The translations under genes and the position numbers were made by a program. The notes beneath the pieces were generated by a model, which worked only from the letters and a program-made list of their open reading frames with translations, did not search any database and had not been told where the DNA came from. This document shows, in pieces, positions 25,017 to 37,392 of a stretch of DNA of 64,000 bases (the first letter of the stretch is position 1; every line of letters begins with the position of its first letter). Origin of the DNA: Shewanella sp. MBTL60-112-B2 (GTDB lineage: Bacteria > Pseudomonadota > Gammaproteobacteria > Enterobacterales > Shewanellaceae); contig NZ_BPFA01000012.1 of the NCBI RefSeq assembly GCF_019655055.1, positions 57,208 to 121,207 on the forward strand, given 5' to 3'.

Positions 25017-25640
25017 TTACTTCACAGTCCAAGGACTGATAACCTTTGGTGCTACAGAGGTTTTTAAGCTTGTTAAATTTGCCAATTGACTGGTTTCAAG
25101 GCGATAGGTGCCTGTAACAGGAATCGCTTTATCATCGATATAAACCGTCGCATCACCATCAAACTCTAAATTTAGACCTGCGATATCCGATGCGAAATAG
25201 CGCATTGGAAAACCTTGCATCTGACTCAGTAAAGCATTCATCTCTTGCTCTATCTGCACAAGCTCCGCTTGTGTGTAGCTCTGCTTGGTATTCTTTGCCC
25301 TTACTTGCATGGCAATTGCGCAAGTCTGAGCATCGCCTTCAACATTAAGATTAATCAAAGCGCGATCAGACTTAAGTTGAGCATCGTAAGGTAAAAACAA
25401 CCTTTGGTCTTTAGTGATGGTTAATGGAAACGAGTCTTTTTCAGTCGTAATGGTTCCGTTTTTGACTTTACATCCATTGGCCTTAGACACTGAGAATGCA
25501 ATTTCAACGAGCTGGTAATTACCTTTATTTACCTGCTTGAGGCGCTGATAAAAACTCTGGTACTCAAGTGAGATAGGCTGAGCCTGACTCACCGTTGAAA
25601 TACCTAATAAGATACAGCTAAGCAGCAGTTGTTTTTTCAT
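25017..25640 (-). CDS. DUF2987 exported protein
   Basis: A 207-aa protein with a cleavable signal peptide (LLLSCILLGISTVSQAQP, cut after SQA). The mature part begins with LEYQSFYQRLKQVNKGNY, typical of DUF2987, a family of periplasmic proteins of unknown function common in Shewanella. Two cysteines (NGCKV, QTCAI) may pair. Its start lies within the end of the upstream glucosaminidase-like gene (23-bp overlap), so they form one transcription unit. Confidence 0.82.
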   Translation of the reverse strand: MKKQLLLSCILLGISTVSQAQPISLEYQSFYQRLKQVNKGNYQLVEIAFSVSKANGCKVKNGTITTEKDSFPLTITKDQRLFLPYDAQLKSDRALINLNVEGDAQTCAIAMQVRAKNTKQSYTQAELVQIEQEMNALLSQMQGFPMRYFASDIAGLNLEFDGDATVYIDDKAIPVTGTYRLETSQLANLTSLKTSVAPKVISPWTVK

Positions 25641-26445
25641 TATTATCCACTAAAAATCGTTGGTTTTGACGTAACATTTCAAGTAGCTCATCGATGTAAG
25701 CTTCTTGGCGTTCTGAATAGTTGATCAAGCCATAAACGAGATCTTGAGCTGTAGGCGTCTTATTTTCTGCGCGTAAGTCGGCTCTAATCGATCTCAATAA
25801 AGAATATGCGGCGTTTGAATTAAGGTTGCGCATGTATGAGGCTACGGAGTCTTCCACTGTTTTAAATAGTGCGACCTCATGGGACAAGCCTTCAGTTCGT
25901 GATTGAGGAACTAAGCCACAGCCTTTTCTAAAACACCATTGGCCGAAAAAGTTAAGCCCTTCACGTGCAAAACGAGATGTGCCCCAACCCGTTTCATTCG
26001 CGGCCTGGATTAATACCATTTCTTCGGGAATGACATCGACTCTTACGAGTAGTGTGTCGATATTGTTAATATTAAGGCTTCTAAAAGTATATTGATACTT
26101 TTCAGATATTTGCTGTAATCTAAACTCATCAGCCTCGGTAAGCGATTTGCCATTAACAATCTGGTTTCGAGTGGCAATTAAAAAGTCTCTTTCACCTTGA
26201 ATAATCGCATTTTGATGTTTGATCGACGGCCGTAAAAACCCGAAAAATTCGCGTTTTTTCTCACTCACATCTCTAATGGCGGCAAAATCTGGTACTACAC
26301 TGGCCACCTCAAGGTTTTTCACGGCTTTACCTATTACCGACGATTGCTCTTCCTTTGCTGGAATAAACACCAGTCTGATAAGTAGGAGTAGTGCAATAAC
26401 TAATCCTAACGCGATAGTAAACAACCCAACTTTACCTGTTTTCAC
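25618..26445 (-). CDS. Bax-like glucosaminidase-domain membrane protein
   Basis: A 275-aa protein anchored by one N-terminal membrane helix (about residues 7-28) with a periplasmic glucosaminidase domain. The lysozyme-like core is seen at QAANETGWGTSRFAREGLN, containing the catalytic-type Glu, then FFGQWCF and later AYSLLRS and YSERQEAYIDELL. The E. coli homolog is Bax. It probably cleaves peptidoglycan glycan strands. Cotranscribed with the DUF2987 gene; divergent from yvcK. Confidence 0.85.
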   Translation of the reverse strand: MKTGKVGLFTIALGLVIALLLLIRLVFIPAKEEQSSVIGKAVKNLEVASVVPDFAAIRDVSEKKREFFGFLRPSIKHQNAIIQGERDFLIATRNQIVNGKSLTEADEFRLQQISEKYQYTFRSLNINNIDTLLVRVDVIPEEMVLIQAANETGWGTSRFAREGLNFFGQWCFRKGCGLVPQSRTEGLSHEVALFKTVEDSVASYMRNLNSNAAYSLLRSIRADLRAENKTPTAQDLVYGLINYSERQEAYIDELLEMLRQNQRFLVDNNEKTTAA

Positions 26446-26607
26446 TCATTTTCCTTTCTAAGAATTACATCAAATTCACATTTAACTAATTTGATGGCTA
26501 TTATATGCTAGCTTTAGCCGATAATACATCGCGAAAGTTTTAGTAATTTAGGTATAATTGATAGTCCTTTTTACAAGCTTTGGGTATTCAGGAAGGAGAC
26601 CCTCAAA

Positions 26608-27519
26608 ATGAAACACAATAGGCTTAATCAATATAACCATGTGGTAGCCATAGGTGGCGGGCATGGGCTGGGTCGAGTGTTATCTGCACTGTCTTTTTTA
26701 GGTCCTAAATTGACCGGTATTGTTGCTACAACCGACAATGGCGGCTCAACTGGACGCTTAAGGGCCGAACAAGATTGTATCGCTTGGGGTGACTTACGGA
26801 ACTGTTTAACTCAATTGGCTAAACGCCCTTCCGTTGGCTCACTTATGTTTGAATACCGTTTTTCGGGTGCAAGCGAACTAAGTGGTCATAATCTTGGTAA
26901 TTTGATGCTAATGGCATTAGATGAGCTCTGCGTACGGCCACTCGATGCGGTTAATTTAGTGCGTAACTTTTTAAATATTGATACGCGCCTCATTCCTATG
27001 TCTGAAGAACCTACGCATTTAGTTGCGCTGCAAGCCAGTGGTGAGAGTGTTTTTGGTGAAACCGATGTCGATAAGATGCAAGACACGCCAATTGCTTTGT
27101 CTCTGGATCCACAAGTTGAAGCAACCTGTGAAGCATGTGATGCAATACTTGAGGCTGATCTTATTATTTTGGGGCCGGGAAGCTTCTTAACCAGTATCAT
27201 GCCACCTTTATTATTACCTAAAATTGCGCGTGCACTGTCAGAGTCAAAGGCCGAAGTGATCTTAGTCGATAACTTAACCGATGAGCCCTCACCCATCGCC
27301 AACTGCAGTTTGAGTAACAAGGTAAACTGGTGCCATCAAGTATTGGGGTTAAGGATTATCGATAAAATCCTTTGCAATGCCGATAGCCACTCTGAAGAAG
27401 ATAACATCTGTTATTACCCGCTTCGAAGTTCACATCATGTTGGTTTACATGACAAACAAGCGCTGGCAGATGCATTATCTTTCATGGTTAGCCAGAAGCA
27501 CTGTTTGCAAGAAGCTTAG
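26608..27519 (+). CDS. yvcK: YvcK/CofD-like UDP-sugar binding protein
   Basis: A 303-aa Rossmann-type protein of the CofD/YvcK family. The N-terminal nucleotide loop is AIGGGHGLGRVLSAL, followed by the family signature TTDNGGSTGRLR and GDLRNCL; later LGPGSFLTSIMP is also diagnostic. YvcK proteins bind UDP-GlcNAc and are linked to cell-wall growth and gluconeogenic carbon use. E. coli ybhK is the same family. Strong GGAGAC ribosome site 9 bases before the ATG. Next to the glucosaminidase gene, which fits a wall-related setting. Confidence 0.9.
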   Translation: MKHNRLNQYNHVVAIGGGHGLGRVLSALSFLGPKLTGIVATTDNGGSTGRLRAEQDCIAWGDLRNCLTQLAKRPSVGSLMFEYRFSGASELSGHNLGNLMLMALDELCVRPLDAVNLVRNFLNIDTRLIPMSEEPTHLVALQASGESVFGETDVDKMQDTPIALSLDPQVEATCEACDAILEADLIILGPGSFLTSIMPPLLLPKIARALSESKAEVILVDNLTDEPSPIANCSLSNKVNWCHQVLGLRIIDKILCNADSHSEEDNICYYPLRSSHHVGLHDKQALADALSFMVSQKHCLQEA

Positions 27520-27534
27520 CCACTCTTTAGGCAA

Positions 27535-27562
27535 TAAAAAAGGACCTTATAGGTCCTTTTTT
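27535..27562. terminator. bidirectional terminator between yvcK and the aminotransferase gene
   Basis: AAAAAAGGACCT and AGGTCCTTTTTT form the stem around a 3-base loop; A and T runs serve both converging genes. Confidence 0.92.
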
Positions 27563-27597
27563 ATTGGGCGAGAATGCCGTAATTTAAGCTTTGTGCA

Positions 27598-28791
27598 TTA
27601 AAGTACTTTGGCGATAGCCGCACAGATCACAGGCATGTTTGCCTTAGTCATACCTGCTACACTGATCCGGCCTGAACCGACAATGTAGACTGCAAACTCG
27701 TCTCTTAAACGATTCACTTGCTCTTTATTTAGACCCGAGAAACTGAACATGCCATTTTGGCTTGAGATAAAGTCAAAATCTTGTTCTACACCCGCAGCTT
27801 TCAATGACTCAACAAACAGTGTACGCATCTCGGCGATACGCTCACGCATCTCTTTTAGTTCGTCATGCCAAAGCTGTTTCAGTGTGTCATCTTCTAAAAT
27901 AGTGCTAACAATTAATGCACCGTGCGCTGGCGGATTAGAATAAGAGGCACGAATAGTGCTCTTAATTTGGCTAAATGCATTAACCGCTTCACCGCTGTTA
28001 GAAGCAACAACCGTTACTGCGCCGATCCGTTCATTGTAAAGACCAAAGTTCTTTGAGAATGAATTGGCAACAATCAATTCTGGTACGGTATTAGCGACAA
28101 TTCGAAGCCCTTGCGCGTCTTCTTCAACGCCAGTGCCGAAACCTTGGTAAGCGAAATCAAACAGTGGCACTAACGATTTTGCTAGACATAGGTCAGCAAC
28201 TTGCTGCCATTGTGCGTTATCTAAATCGATACCTGTTGGGTTATGACAACAGCCGTGAAGCAATACAAGATCGCCAGCTTCTGCAGTTTGTAAGTCGGCA
28301 AGCATGGCTTCAAAATCTAGACCATGAGTTTCCGCTTTATAGTAACGGTACTCAGCAATCTCTAATCCTGCTGTGCTAAAGATGTTGTTATGGTTTGCCC
28401 AGGTAGGGTTGCTGATCCAAATCTTGTTAGAGCTGGTATGGCGAACTAAGAATTCTGCCGCTACTCGTAGTGAGCCTGTTCCACCTGGAGCCTGTGCTGT
28501 TAAAGCTCGATCTTGTGCAATCACATCATGGTCAGCGCCAAATAATAATGTTTGCACAACTCGGTTGTAGGCATGTACACCTTCCATACCAAGGTAGCTC
28601 TTACTCTTCTCTGTGCCCAATAATTTTTCTTCGGCAAACTTTACAGACTTTAGAATAGGAGTCTGTCCTGATTCATCTTTATAAATACCCACGCCCAAGT
28701 TCACTTTGTTCTCGCGAACATCAGCTTTGAATGCATCTGTTAGGCCTAAAATTGGATCTGCAGGGGCCAGCTCAACCTGGGAAAATATCAT
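27598..28791 (-). CDS. tyrB: aromatic/aspartate aminotransferase
   Basis: A 397-aa class I PLP-dependent aminotransferase of the AspC/TyrB subgroup. Visible residues: VNLGVGIYKDESG at the N-terminus, SNPTWANHNNIF, LLHGCCHNPTGID (Asn and Pro at the PLP ring), DFAYQGFG with the PLP-contacting Asp and Tyr, and the Schiff-base Lys in NSFSKNFGLYNERIG. It interconverts aromatic amino acids or aspartate with their keto acids. Telling TyrB from AspC by sequence alone is not secure. Single gene between two terminators. Confidence 0.85.
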   Translation of the reverse strand: MIFSQVELAPADPILGLTDAFKADVRENKVNLGVGIYKDESGQTPILKSVKFAEEKLLGTEKSKSYLGMEGVHAYNRVVQTLLFGADHDVIAQDRALTAQAPGGTGSLRVAAEFLVRHTSSNKIWISNPTWANHNNIFSTAGLEIAEYRYYKAETHGLDFEAMLADLQTAEAGDLVLLHGCCHNPTGIDLDNAQWQQVADLCLAKSLVPLFDFAYQGFGTGVEEDAQGLRIVANTVPELIVANSFSKNFGLYNERIGAVTVVASNSGEAVNAFSQIKSTIRASYSNPPAHGALIVSTILEDDTLKQLWHDELKEMRERIAEMRTLFVESLKAAGVEQDFDFISSQNGMFSFSGLNKEQVNRLRDEFAVYIVGSGRISVAGMTKANMPVICAAIAKVL

Positions 28792-28995
28792 TATGGCTTT
28801 CCTAAATATTAGAAGTGTAGGGTTTTCGGTGTATTTATAACATTGAAGCTATTGGGGAGAAAGAGAGATTTACGACTATTAGTAAATTTTGGGGCTTTGG
28901 GTTCTTTTTATCAGTTTTTTGCTGAAAAATATGAATATTCACAAATATTTGTAGTTCAAAATAACAATAATATAATTGAGTTAAGCGCAAAACAA

Positions 28996-29021
28996 AAAGC
29001 CTTCACACAAGTGAAGGCTTT
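28996..29021 (-). terminator. terminator after serS
   Basis: AAAGCCTTCAC and GTGAAGGCTTT form an 11-bp stem with a 4-base loop; a T run follows on the minus strand. It closes the leftward ftsK-lolA-rarA-crcB-serS group. Confidence 0.9.
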
Positions 29022-29050
29022 CTATTTAAAACGATAAGAAAAAACAGCTA

Positions 29051-30340
<1,290 letters not shown>

Positions 30341-30355
30341 TTATTATCTTAATAG

Positions 30356-30730
30356 TTAAAAACGAGAAAAAACCAATTGCTGTCCCAGATAAACGACGAA
30401 AATACACACGCCGACATTAACAACAACATTGAATACAGCTTTAACCAAATATCCCTGTTGCATTAGCAGCAAAGTCTCATTGGAAAAAGTAGAAAACGTG
30501 GTTAGGGCCCCTAACATGCCAACCCCAATAAACGCCTTAAGCTCCGGGCTAAGTTCGCTTACTTGTCCGAGTGCAAAAATAACACCCATTAAAAACGAAC
30601 CTAAAATATTAACGACAAGTGTACCAAAAGGAAATCCACTACCAAATACCTGAAGCATCAATAATGAGATAAGATAGCGCAAAACCGCACCAATTGAGCC
30701 GCCTAAGGCCACAAAAAGTACATTATTCAT
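30356..30730 (-). CDS. crcB: fluoride channel CrcB/Fluc
   Basis: A 124-aa protein with four membrane helices that assembles as a dual-topology dimer and exports fluoride. Signatures: [15 protein letters not shown] at the N-terminus, [14 protein letters not shown] with the key Asn, and [13 protein letters not shown] with the fluoride-lining Phe and Ser/Thr. It overlaps rarA by 8 bp and is followed by serS after 18 bp. No fluoride riboswitch is possible directly upstream because the gene starts inside rarA. Confidence 0.94.
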   Translation of the reverse strand: MNNVLFVALGGSIGAVLRYLISLLMLQVFGSGFPFGTLVVNILGSFLMGVIFALGQVSELSPELKAFIGVGMLGALTTFSTFSNETLLLMQQGYLVKAVFNVVVNVGVCIFVVYLGQQLVFSRF

Positions 30731-32054
30731 ATCTTTTCACCTCACTGTGTTGATCAAGCAACTTTAGCTGAGCCAGTTTGTCCTTTATTCGCTTTTCAAA
30801 CCCACGCTCTGTTGGATAGTAAAATTGCTGGTCCGTTAAAGATGGTGGCAAATATTGCTCACCACTAGCATAAGCATTTGGTTCGTCATGGGCATAACGA
30901 TAACCTTCACCTTTACCTATCTCTTGCATCAATTGAGTCGGCGCATTACAAAGGTGCTTTGGTACTGGCTCGTGCCCCGTTTCCCGAGCAAGCTGCCTTG
31001 CCTTGGCAAAAGCGGTATACACCGCATTACTCTTAGGTGCACTCGCAAGATACAACACAGCTTGTGCGATGGCACGCTCACCTTCTGAGGGGCCAACACG
31101 ATGAAAACACTCCCATGCATTAACGGCGACGGTCATCGCCATGGGATCGGCATTACCTATATCCTCAGAGGCAATGGCGAGTAGACGTCGGCCGATATAA
31201 AGCGGATCGCAGCCTCCCTCAAGCATTCGGCAATACCAATATAGTGCAGCATCAGGCGCCGAACCACGGATTGACTTATGAACGGCTGAAATCAAGTCGT
31301 AATATTGATCGCCGTTCTTGTCGAAACCAGCAAGTTGCTGCCCAGCAACCTGCACTATCATCTCTTCGGTGAAGGAGTCGCCGTCTTTAAGCATATCGCT
31401 TATCAGCTCGATAAGGTTTAACGCCTTACGTGCATCACCGTCACAAGTTTGCGCAAGCTTTAAGGCTACATCGGGTGGCAGCAGTAACTTACGTTTCCCT
31501 AGGCCACGTTCTTCGTCTTCAAGCGCTTGTTGGACTATTTGCCCGATTTCTTGCGCTTCAAGCTGTTTAATAACATAAACCCTAGCTCTGGATAATAATG
31601 CGTTGTTTATCTCAAATGACGGATTTTCTGTAGTTGCGCCAATAAAGATTACCGTACCATCTTCAATAAAAGGCAAAAATGCATCTTGTTGACTCTTGTT
31701 AAAACGATGTACCTCATCGACAAAGAGTAAGGTCCGTTGACCGCGAGACTGAGCCACATTTTTGGCATGTTCAATTGCGCTACGGATCTCTTTAACACCT
31801 GAGGTAACTGCAGAGATACGTTCAACATGGGCATTGGCATAATGTGCCACTAACTCGGCTAAGGTGGTTTTGCCTGTACCTGGCGGCCCCCAGAACATCA
31901 TCGAGTGAGCTCTACCTGCCTCTAGCGCTTGGCGCAGGGGTTTACCCTCACCTAATAGATGAGTCTGACCTATATATTGCTCTAATGTTTCTGGCCTCAT
32001 CCTAGCGGCTAAGGGCCTAAAATCTGGAGCGAAATCAAAACTGAAACTGGACAC
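30723..32054 (-). CDS. rarA: replication-associated recombination ATPase RarA
   Basis: A 443-aa AAA+ clamp-loader-like ATPase that acts at stalled replication forks. Walker A is [13 protein letters not shown], Walker B is [18 protein letters not shown], and sensor I is GATTENPSF. The C-terminal tetramerisation part includes [18 protein letters not shown]. Length agrees with the 447-aa E. coli protein. It starts 9 bp after the lolA stop and overlaps crcB. Confidence 0.96.
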   Translation of the reverse strand: MSSFSFDFAPDFRPLAARMRPETLEQYIGQTHLLGEGKPLRQALEAGRAHSMMFWGPPGTGKTTLAELVAHYANAHVERISAVTSGVKEIRSAIEHAKNVAQSRGQRTLLFVDEVHRFNKSQQDAFLPFIEDGTVIFIGATTENPSFEINNALLSRARVYVIKQLEAQEIGQIVQQALEDEERGLGKRKLLLPPDVALKLAQTCDGDARKALNLIELISDMLKDGDSFTEEMIVQVAGQQLAGFDKNGDQYYDLISAVHKSIRGSAPDAALYWYCRMLEGGCDPLYIGRRLLAIASEDIGNADPMAMTVAVNAWECFHRVGPSEGERAIAQAVLYLASAPKSNAVYTAFAKARQLARETGHEPVPKHLCNAPTQLMQEIGKGEGYRYAHDEPNAYASGEQYLPPSLTDQQFYYPTERGFEKRIKDKLAQLKLLDQHSEVKRYE

Positions 32055-32063
32055 TAACTTCTC

Positions 32064-32690
32064 TTAATTTGGCGACTTCAAACGCTGATCATCGATATCA
32101 ACATCATCTGGTACGATAAACTTAAACAGATCTTTATCATTTTCTGCAATAGGCGTTTGATTAGTCAGAGTGAAATCACTGGTATTCCCCTGCTGATCCT
32201 TTAACACCATTTTGGTCAATTGCTGTTGGTCAAAGCACACCTGCACTTCTGATACGCCGCTATCTTTATCTCTAGGGCTAATATCAAAACAGTCGCCTTG
32301 GTTAACCACATTATACTGCGACCATGTAGCTTCGTCTGAATGCACTAATAACGCGATAGGTGAAGCATTGATCGCCTGATTAATATCCATAACAGAAACT
32401 TCCTCTGCAAATGGATTATAGATCCAAACATCCGTGCCATCAGCAACGATTAAGGATTCATCTGGTGCGGTCAGGTGCCAGTAAAACTGGTTCGGGTGTG
32501 AAAGTGCAAATACCCCTTGCCCGGTTTGGATGACTTTGTGGTTGATATCGGTCACCGTCTGATTAAAGTTAGCTTTTAAGGTGTTGATTTCCTCTAGCTT
32601 TATTTTTAAATCATCCTGCCCTCCAGCCATAGCCGGTAGCTGATAAAGCAATGGCAGACTCAAGGCTGCAATCGTAAAAATCTTTTTCAT
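32064..32690 (-). CDS. lolA: outer-membrane lipoprotein carrier LolA
   Basis: A 208-aa periplasmic chaperone that ferries lipoproteins from LolCDE to LolB. It has a signal peptide ([15 protein letters not shown], cut after AMA) and the family pattern [42 protein letters not shown] and, near the end, [14 protein letters not shown]. Between ftsK and rarA, as in E. coli. Confidence 0.95.
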   Translation of the reverse strand: MKKIFTIAALSLPLLYQLPAMAGGQDDLKIKLEEINTLKANFNQTVTDINHKVIQTGQGVFALSHPNQFYWHLTAPDESLIVADGTDVWIYNPFAEEVSVMDINQAINASPIALLVHSDEATWSQYNVVNQGDCFDISPRDKDSGVSEVQVCFDQQQLTKMVLKDQQGNTSDFTLTNQTPIAENDKDLFKFIVPDDVDIDDQRLKSPN

Positions 32691-32749
32691 TTTACTCTCC
32701 GAGAAAAGCCAAAATTAGGCTTAACGCTAAATCTAATTGGTAAGCTGTA

Positions 32750-35317
32750 CTATACGTAATCTTTTGGCGGTGGTGGTGCTAGCACCTCACGGTTACCGTT
32801 ATGTCCTTGGCTACTAACCACGCCCTGCATTTCCATCTGCTCGATAATACGGGCTGCGCGGTTATAACCAATTTTAAACTTACGTTGCACGCTTGAAATC
32901 GAGCCTCTACGTGTTTGAGTAACAAAGGCTACAGCTTCATCGTAAAGCGCATCGACATCTTCTTCTGCCTCGCTGGTTTCGCCAGGTAACAAGACTTGCT
33001 CACCCTCTGCAGAACCTTGCAAAATTTCCTCGATATATTGTGGCTTACCGCGAGCACACCAATCGGCGACCACTTTATGGACTTCGTGATCATCAATAAA
33101 TGCACCATGAACGCGGTTCGGTACGCTAGTACCCGGTGGCAGATATAACATGTCACCCATACCAAGAAGCGTCTCAGCACCTTGTTGATCAAGAATGGTG
33201 CGAGAATCGATACGCGAAGACACTTGGAACGCCATTCTTGTTGGAATGTTCGCCTTAATCAAACCTGTAATCACATCAACCGAAGGTCTTTGAGTAGCCA
33301 AGATCAAGTGAATACCTGCGGCACGAGCTTTTTGCGCAATACGTGCAATCAGCTCTTCTACTTTCTTACCAACAATCATCATCATGTCAGCAAATTCATC
33401 GACGACAACCACAATTGAAGGCAGTTTATCTAATTCAGGTGCTTCAGGATCCATACTGTCTGATGCTTTCCAAAGCGGGTCAACAATAGGCTGGCCTGCC
33501 TCTTTAGCATCTTTAATCTTGGCGTTGTAACCTTTTAAGTTACGCACACCAAGGGCCGACATCAGTTTATAACGACGCTCCATCTCGCCCACACACCAAC
33601 GCAATGCGTTAGAGGCTTCTTTCATGTCGGTTACTACTTCACACAATAGATGTGGAATACCTTCATAAACCGATAATTCAAGCATCTTAGGGTCGATCAT
33701 GATAAAACGCACGTCATCTGGGCCTGACTTATAAAGTAAGCTGGTGATCATTACGTTTACACCCACGGATTTACCCGAGCCCGTGGTACCTGCTACCAAT
33801 AGATGTGGCATCTTGCCTAAATCAACCACTACAGGTTTACCACCAATATCGGCGCCTAATACCATGCTTAAGTGCGATGGGTCTTCTCTAAAAGCGTCGC
33901 AGTCGAGTACGTCGCGCATAAATACTGTTTCACGGAACTTATTTGGTAGCTCAAGGCCCACATAAGCTTTACCCGGAATAACTTCAACGACACGCACGTT
34001 TTCAGCAAGTAATGAACGGGCTAGGTCTTTAGATAAGTTTGTGATCTTAGAAGCTTTAATCCCTGGCGCCAATTCAAGTTCAAAACGCGTAACAACAGGG
34101 CCAGGATAAACACCAACCACATTAGCGGTAATATTAAAGTCAGCTAGCTTTACTTCAACTAGCTTACCTATTTGCTCAAGCTCTTCTTCGGTTATCGGAT
34201 TCTTCTTACGATCGGGTATATCGAGTAGAGAGATACAAGGTAGAGGCGCCATAGGTGGACGTTCTTGCTCTGGCTCTTGCCCTGGAAGCACTACAATGCC
34301 ATCGACTACCTTAGCCTTTTGTTCTTCATTTGGCTTAACCGTGTCGATTGAGCCTATAGATGCTGTGTTATCAAAGTCGATTGACTCAACATTAGCTGAG
34401 GTCTCATTGTTTGCTACATCGCTGACCCAAGGTGCAGCAATTTGTGGTTCTGCAGACAGTGATGCATTAACAATAGGTTCAGCAATATTAGAAAAATCTA
34501 CAGAAGGCTCTATGATTTGCGGCTCTATCCTAGGTTGAACGCTATCAATCTTAGGCTTGTCTTTTTCTTTGTCTTTGTTAACTGTGACCGTGTTGGCCGT
34601 GGGAGTCTCTTCGAAGGACTCTTCATCTATGTTGGTATTGCGGCGTTCTTTAAAACGCTCGACCACAGATAAAAAACCTCTAGTGTCTTCGGTATCACCC
34701 ATTTCAGGCTTGAATTTGTTTGGTAGCTCTTTAATGGTTCTAAAAAACCATATTGTGGCGTAGCCCGTTAAGTCAACAACGGTTAACCAGCTAATGCCCG
34801 TGAGCAAGGTAAAGCCCGCGCCAACAAAGCATAGTAATAGTAATGTTGTGCCTAGGCTATTAAAGTAAGGCAGCATTGCTTGACCAATAACATCGCCTGC
34901 TACGCCACCAGCAGAGAAACCATAGATCCCATTGGCGTTCATGCTCGCTAGCGCGGCAAGGCTGAACACGATAAGTAAGAATCCGATTAAACGCAGACCT
35001 ACAGAAAAGTAGTCGATTTCTAGCAACTTATGAGTACGCTTAAATAGCAACCATCCCGTTAAAGCGATAATGATTGGAATGATGTAGGCGCAATAACCAA
35101 AAAAATAAAATAAGACATCGGCTAACCAAGCGCCTACGGCTCCGGTCAGATTATTAATTTCGCCATCAAAATTAGATTGACTCCATCCAGGATCAGAAGA
35201 ATGGAAACTGCTTAAGGCGATAAGGACGTATGTCGCCATCATGCAACAAAAAATAAGACTACCTTCTAGTAATCTTTGGACGCCAGAGAGCGTTTTAACA
35301 CTATTTCCCTTAGACAA
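32750..35317 (-). CDS. ftsK: DNA translocase FtsK
   Basis: An 855-aa septal DNA pump. The N-terminal quarter has four membrane helices (first at about residues 20-42), then an acidic, low-complexity linker (about 220-370), much shorter than in E. coli, then the RecA-like motor with Walker [15 protein letters not shown] and Walker [14 protein letters not shown]. The C-terminal gamma winged helix ([19 protein letters not shown]) reads KOPS sites and activates XerCD at dif. Its place downstream of lrp is conserved. Confidence 0.96.
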   Translation of the reverse strand: MSKGNSVKTLSGVQRLLEGSLIFCCMMATYVLIALSSFHSSDPGWSQSNFDGEINNLTGAVGAWLADVLFYFFGYCAYIIPIIIALTGWLLFKRTHKLLEIDYFSVGLRLIGFLLIVFSLAALASMNANGIYGFSAGGVAGDVIGQAMLPYFNSLGTTLLLLCFVGAGFTLLTGISWLTVVDLTGYATIWFFRTIKELPNKFKPEMGDTEDTRGFLSVVERFKERRNTNIDEESFEETPTANTVTVNKDKEKDKPKIDSVQPRIEPQIIEPSVDFSNIAEPIVNASLSAEPQIAAPWVSDVANNETSANVESIDFDNTASIGSIDTVKPNEEQKAKVVDGIVVLPGQEPEQERPPMAPLPCISLLDIPDRKKNPITEEELEQIGKLVEVKLADFNITANVVGVYPGPVVTRFELELAPGIKASKITNLSKDLARSLLAENVRVVEVIPGKAYVGLELPNKFRETVFMRDVLDCDAFREDPSHLSMVLGADIGGKPVVVDLGKMPHLLVAGTTGSGKSVGVNVMITSLLYKSGPDDVRFIMIDPKMLELSVYEGIPHLLCEVVTDMKEASNALRWCVGEMERRYKLMSALGVRNLKGYNAKIKDAKEAGQPIVDPLWKASDSMDPEAPELDKLPSIVVVVDEFADMMMIVGKKVEELIARIAQKARAAGIHLILATQRPSVDVITGLIKANIPTRMAFQVSSRIDSRTILDQQGAETLLGMGDMLYLPPGTSVPNRVHGAFIDDHEVHKVVADWCARGKPQYIEEILQGSAEGEQVLLPGETSEAEEDVDALYDEAVAFVTQTRRGSISSVQRKFKIGYNRAARIIEQMEMQGVVSSQGHNGNREVLAPPPPKDYV

Positions 35318-35463
35318 TGGAAAACCTACACTAAAAAAACGTTAATTAAGGACAAGATACCAGAAAATAAGACTTTATGCAGCGTTTGCGACTTCTGAAG
35401 ACAAGTGAATATTTATTCAACCGAACACTTTGCATCAATTTGTATCTTTTGGGATTTTGTATA

Positions 35464-35491
35464 AAAAAAGGAGCCGTTTAGGCTCCTTTTT
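35464..35491 (-). terminator. terminator between lrp and ftsK
   Basis: AAAAAGGAGCC and GGCTCCTTTTT form the stem with a 5-base loop; a T-rich tract follows in both directions. It lies 17 bases past the lrp stop. Confidence 0.9.
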
Positions 35492-35507
35492 ATCGATAGT
35501 ATGTTAA

Positions 35508-36011
35508 TTAAGCATCTGAAACTGTATTGATTGCAACACGATTTGTTTGCTTAACTTCTTCCATCACGACATAAGTACGAGTATCTGAAACTGCAGGCAA
35601 TTTAAGAAGCGTTTCACCTAGTAAACGACGATATGCAGACATATCTGAAACTCGCGTCTTTAATAAATAGTCAAAATCACCAGAGACTAAATGACACTCT
35701 TGGATGTCATCAAGCAGTTGAACGGCTTTATTGAACTTATCAAACACCTCTGCAGTGTCACGGTTTAAAGTGATTTCTACAAAGACTAACAATGAAGCGC
35801 CCAAGTAATGAGGGTTTACCAATGCTGTGTAACCCTTTATATAACCTTGCTTTTCAAGTCTTTTAACTCTTTCAAGGCAAGGTGTTGGGCTCAAGCCTAC
35901 ACGCTTAGATAACTCGACATTTGAAATTCGACCATCAATCTGTAATTCATTAAGTATATTTCTATCGATACGATCTAAGTCTTTTATAGGACTCTTTTTA
36001 TTATTAACCAT
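35508..36011 (-). CDS. lrp: leucine-responsive regulatory protein Lrp
   Basis: A 167-aa AsnC/Lrp regulator. I choose the start at 36011 (MVNNKKSPIKDLDRIDRN), as in E. coli Lrp; an ATG 39 bases upstream adds a foreign stretch. The helix-turn-helix is VELSKRVGLSPTPCLERV and the C-terminal RAM domain includes ECHLVSGDFDYLLKTRV. Near identity to E. coli Lrp over the whole length, judged by eye, supports the true global regulator. It is divergent from ald, an alanine dehydrogenase gene, and may control it. Confidence 0.95.
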   Translation of the reverse strand: MVNNKKSPIKDLDRIDRNILNELQIDGRISNVELSKRVGLSPTPCLERVKRLEKQGYIKGYTALVNPHYLGASLLVFVEITLNRDTAEVFDKFNKAVQLLDDIQECHLVSGDFDYLLKTRVSDMSAYRRLLGETLLKLPAVSDTRTYVVMEEVKQTNRVAINTVSDA

Positions 36012-36191
36012 ATATATAACCCTGGTTGTCGGATAATACAATATTATCATCTACTTTTAAAAAATCTTCAGCAGCATAAACTGCGTAATGAATACTATAC
36101 TAGATTTCCCTGAAACATTCACGTTCAGGCAATATAAAATAACAATTACACCCATAGAGAATGGGTTTTTATGCGAATTTGAGGCTCGAAG

Positions 36192-37307
36192 ATGATTATA
36201 GGTGTTCCAAAAGAAATCAAAAATCACGAATATCGTGTTGGCATGGTTCCTTCTAGTGTTCGTGAATTGACGTCACGTGGTCATGAGGTTTTTATTGAAA
36301 CAAATGCTGGTTCAGGCATTGGTTTTGCTGATCAAGATTACATCGAAGTTGGTGCAAAAATACTGGATACTGCTGCAGAAGTCTTTGCTAAATCAGAAAT
36401 GATTGTAAAGGTAAAAGAACCTCAAGCAGTTGAACGTGCAATGTTGCGTGAAGACCAATTACTATTTACCTACCTTCATCTAGCGCCTGATCTTCCGCAA
36501 ACAGAAGATCTCGTTAAAAGTGGCTCAGTATGTATAGCATACGAAACTGTTACAGATGATCGCGGAACACTGCCTCTACTAGCACCTATGTCTGAAGTTG
36601 CTGGTCGCATGTCAATTCAAGCTGGCGCTATGGCATTAGAGAAGTCTATGGGTGGACGCGGCATGTTACTTGGTGGCGTACCAGGTGTTGAGCCTGCTAA
36701 AGTTGTTATCATTGGTGGCGGCATGGTTGGTACTAACGCTGCGCAGATGGCAGTAGGTCTTGGCGCTGACGTTGTTATCTTAGACAGAAGCATCGATGCA
36801 CTTCGTCGTCTCAATGCTCAATTTGATAATAAAGTTAAAGCTATTTACTCGACTGCTGACGCTATTGAAAAACACGTACTAGAAGCTGATCTTGTTATCG
36901 GTGGTGTACTTGTGCCTGGTGCCGCAGCACCTAAGCTTGTGACTAAAGAGCACATCAAGCGTATGAAGCCTGGTTCTGCAATTGTCGACGTTGCAATTGA
37001 CCAAGGTGGTTGTATTGAAACATCACACGCAACGACGCACCAAGATCCAACTTACATCGTAGATGATGTTGTGCATTACTGCGTAGCAAACATGCCTGGT
37101 GCTGTAGCCCGCACTTCAACGTTTGCTTTAAACAATGCGACTTTGCCATATATCATTAAACTTGCTCAGTTAGGTTATAGAGAAGCGCTTTTACAAGACA
37201 AGCACTTGCTTAATGGCCTTAACGTCATGCACGGCAAGATCACTTGCCCTGAAGTTGCAGAAGCATTAAACCTTGAGTTTGTTGATCCAACTATCTTACT
37301 CAAGTAA
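36192..37307 (+). CDS. ald: alanine dehydrogenase
   Basis: A 371-aa NAD-dependent enzyme converting L-alanine to pyruvate and ammonium. Signatures: MIIGVPKEIKNHEYRVG with the substrate-binding Arg, VKVKEPQ with the catalytic Lys, TYLHLAPD with the catalytic His near residue 96, the Rossmann loop VIIGGGMVGTNAAQMA, and VDVAIDQGGCIETS with the Asp. A GAGG ribosome site precedes the ATG. Divergent from lrp; the 180-bp gap is AT-rich and could hold Lrp sites. Confidence 0.96.
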   Translation: MIIGVPKEIKNHEYRVGMVPSSVRELTSRGHEVFIETNAGSGIGFADQDYIEVGAKILDTAAEVFAKSEMIVKVKEPQAVERAMLREDQLLFTYLHLAPDLPQTEDLVKSGSVCIAYETVTDDRGTLPLLAPMSEVAGRMSIQAGAMALEKSMGGRGMLLGGVPGVEPAKVVIIGGGMVGTNAAQMAVGLGADVVILDRSIDALRRLNAQFDNKVKAIYSTADAIEKHVLEADLVIGGVLVPGAAAPKLVTKEHIKRMKPGSAIVDVAIDQGGCIETSHATTHQDPTYIVDDVVHYCVANMPGAVARTSTFALNNATLPYIIKLAQLGYREALLQDKHLLNGLNVMHGKITCPEVAEALNLEFVDPTILLK

Positions 37308-37349
37308 GGATTGCTTAAGTAAATAGTGCTTAAGTAAAACGACATATAT

Positions 37350-37376
37350 AAAAGGGAGCCTATGGCTCCCTTTTTG
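37350..37376. terminator. terminator between ald and the response regulator gene
   Basis: AAAGGGAGCC and GGCTCCCTTT form the stem around TAT, with T run on the plus side and A run on the other, serving both converging genes. Confidence 0.9.
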
Positions 37377-37392
37377 TTCTAATGCAATCAAG

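Noticed and set aside
37312..37338. Direct repeat TGCTTAAGTAAA twice after ald
   Set aside because: Two short copies past a stop codon; likely local duplication with no evident function.
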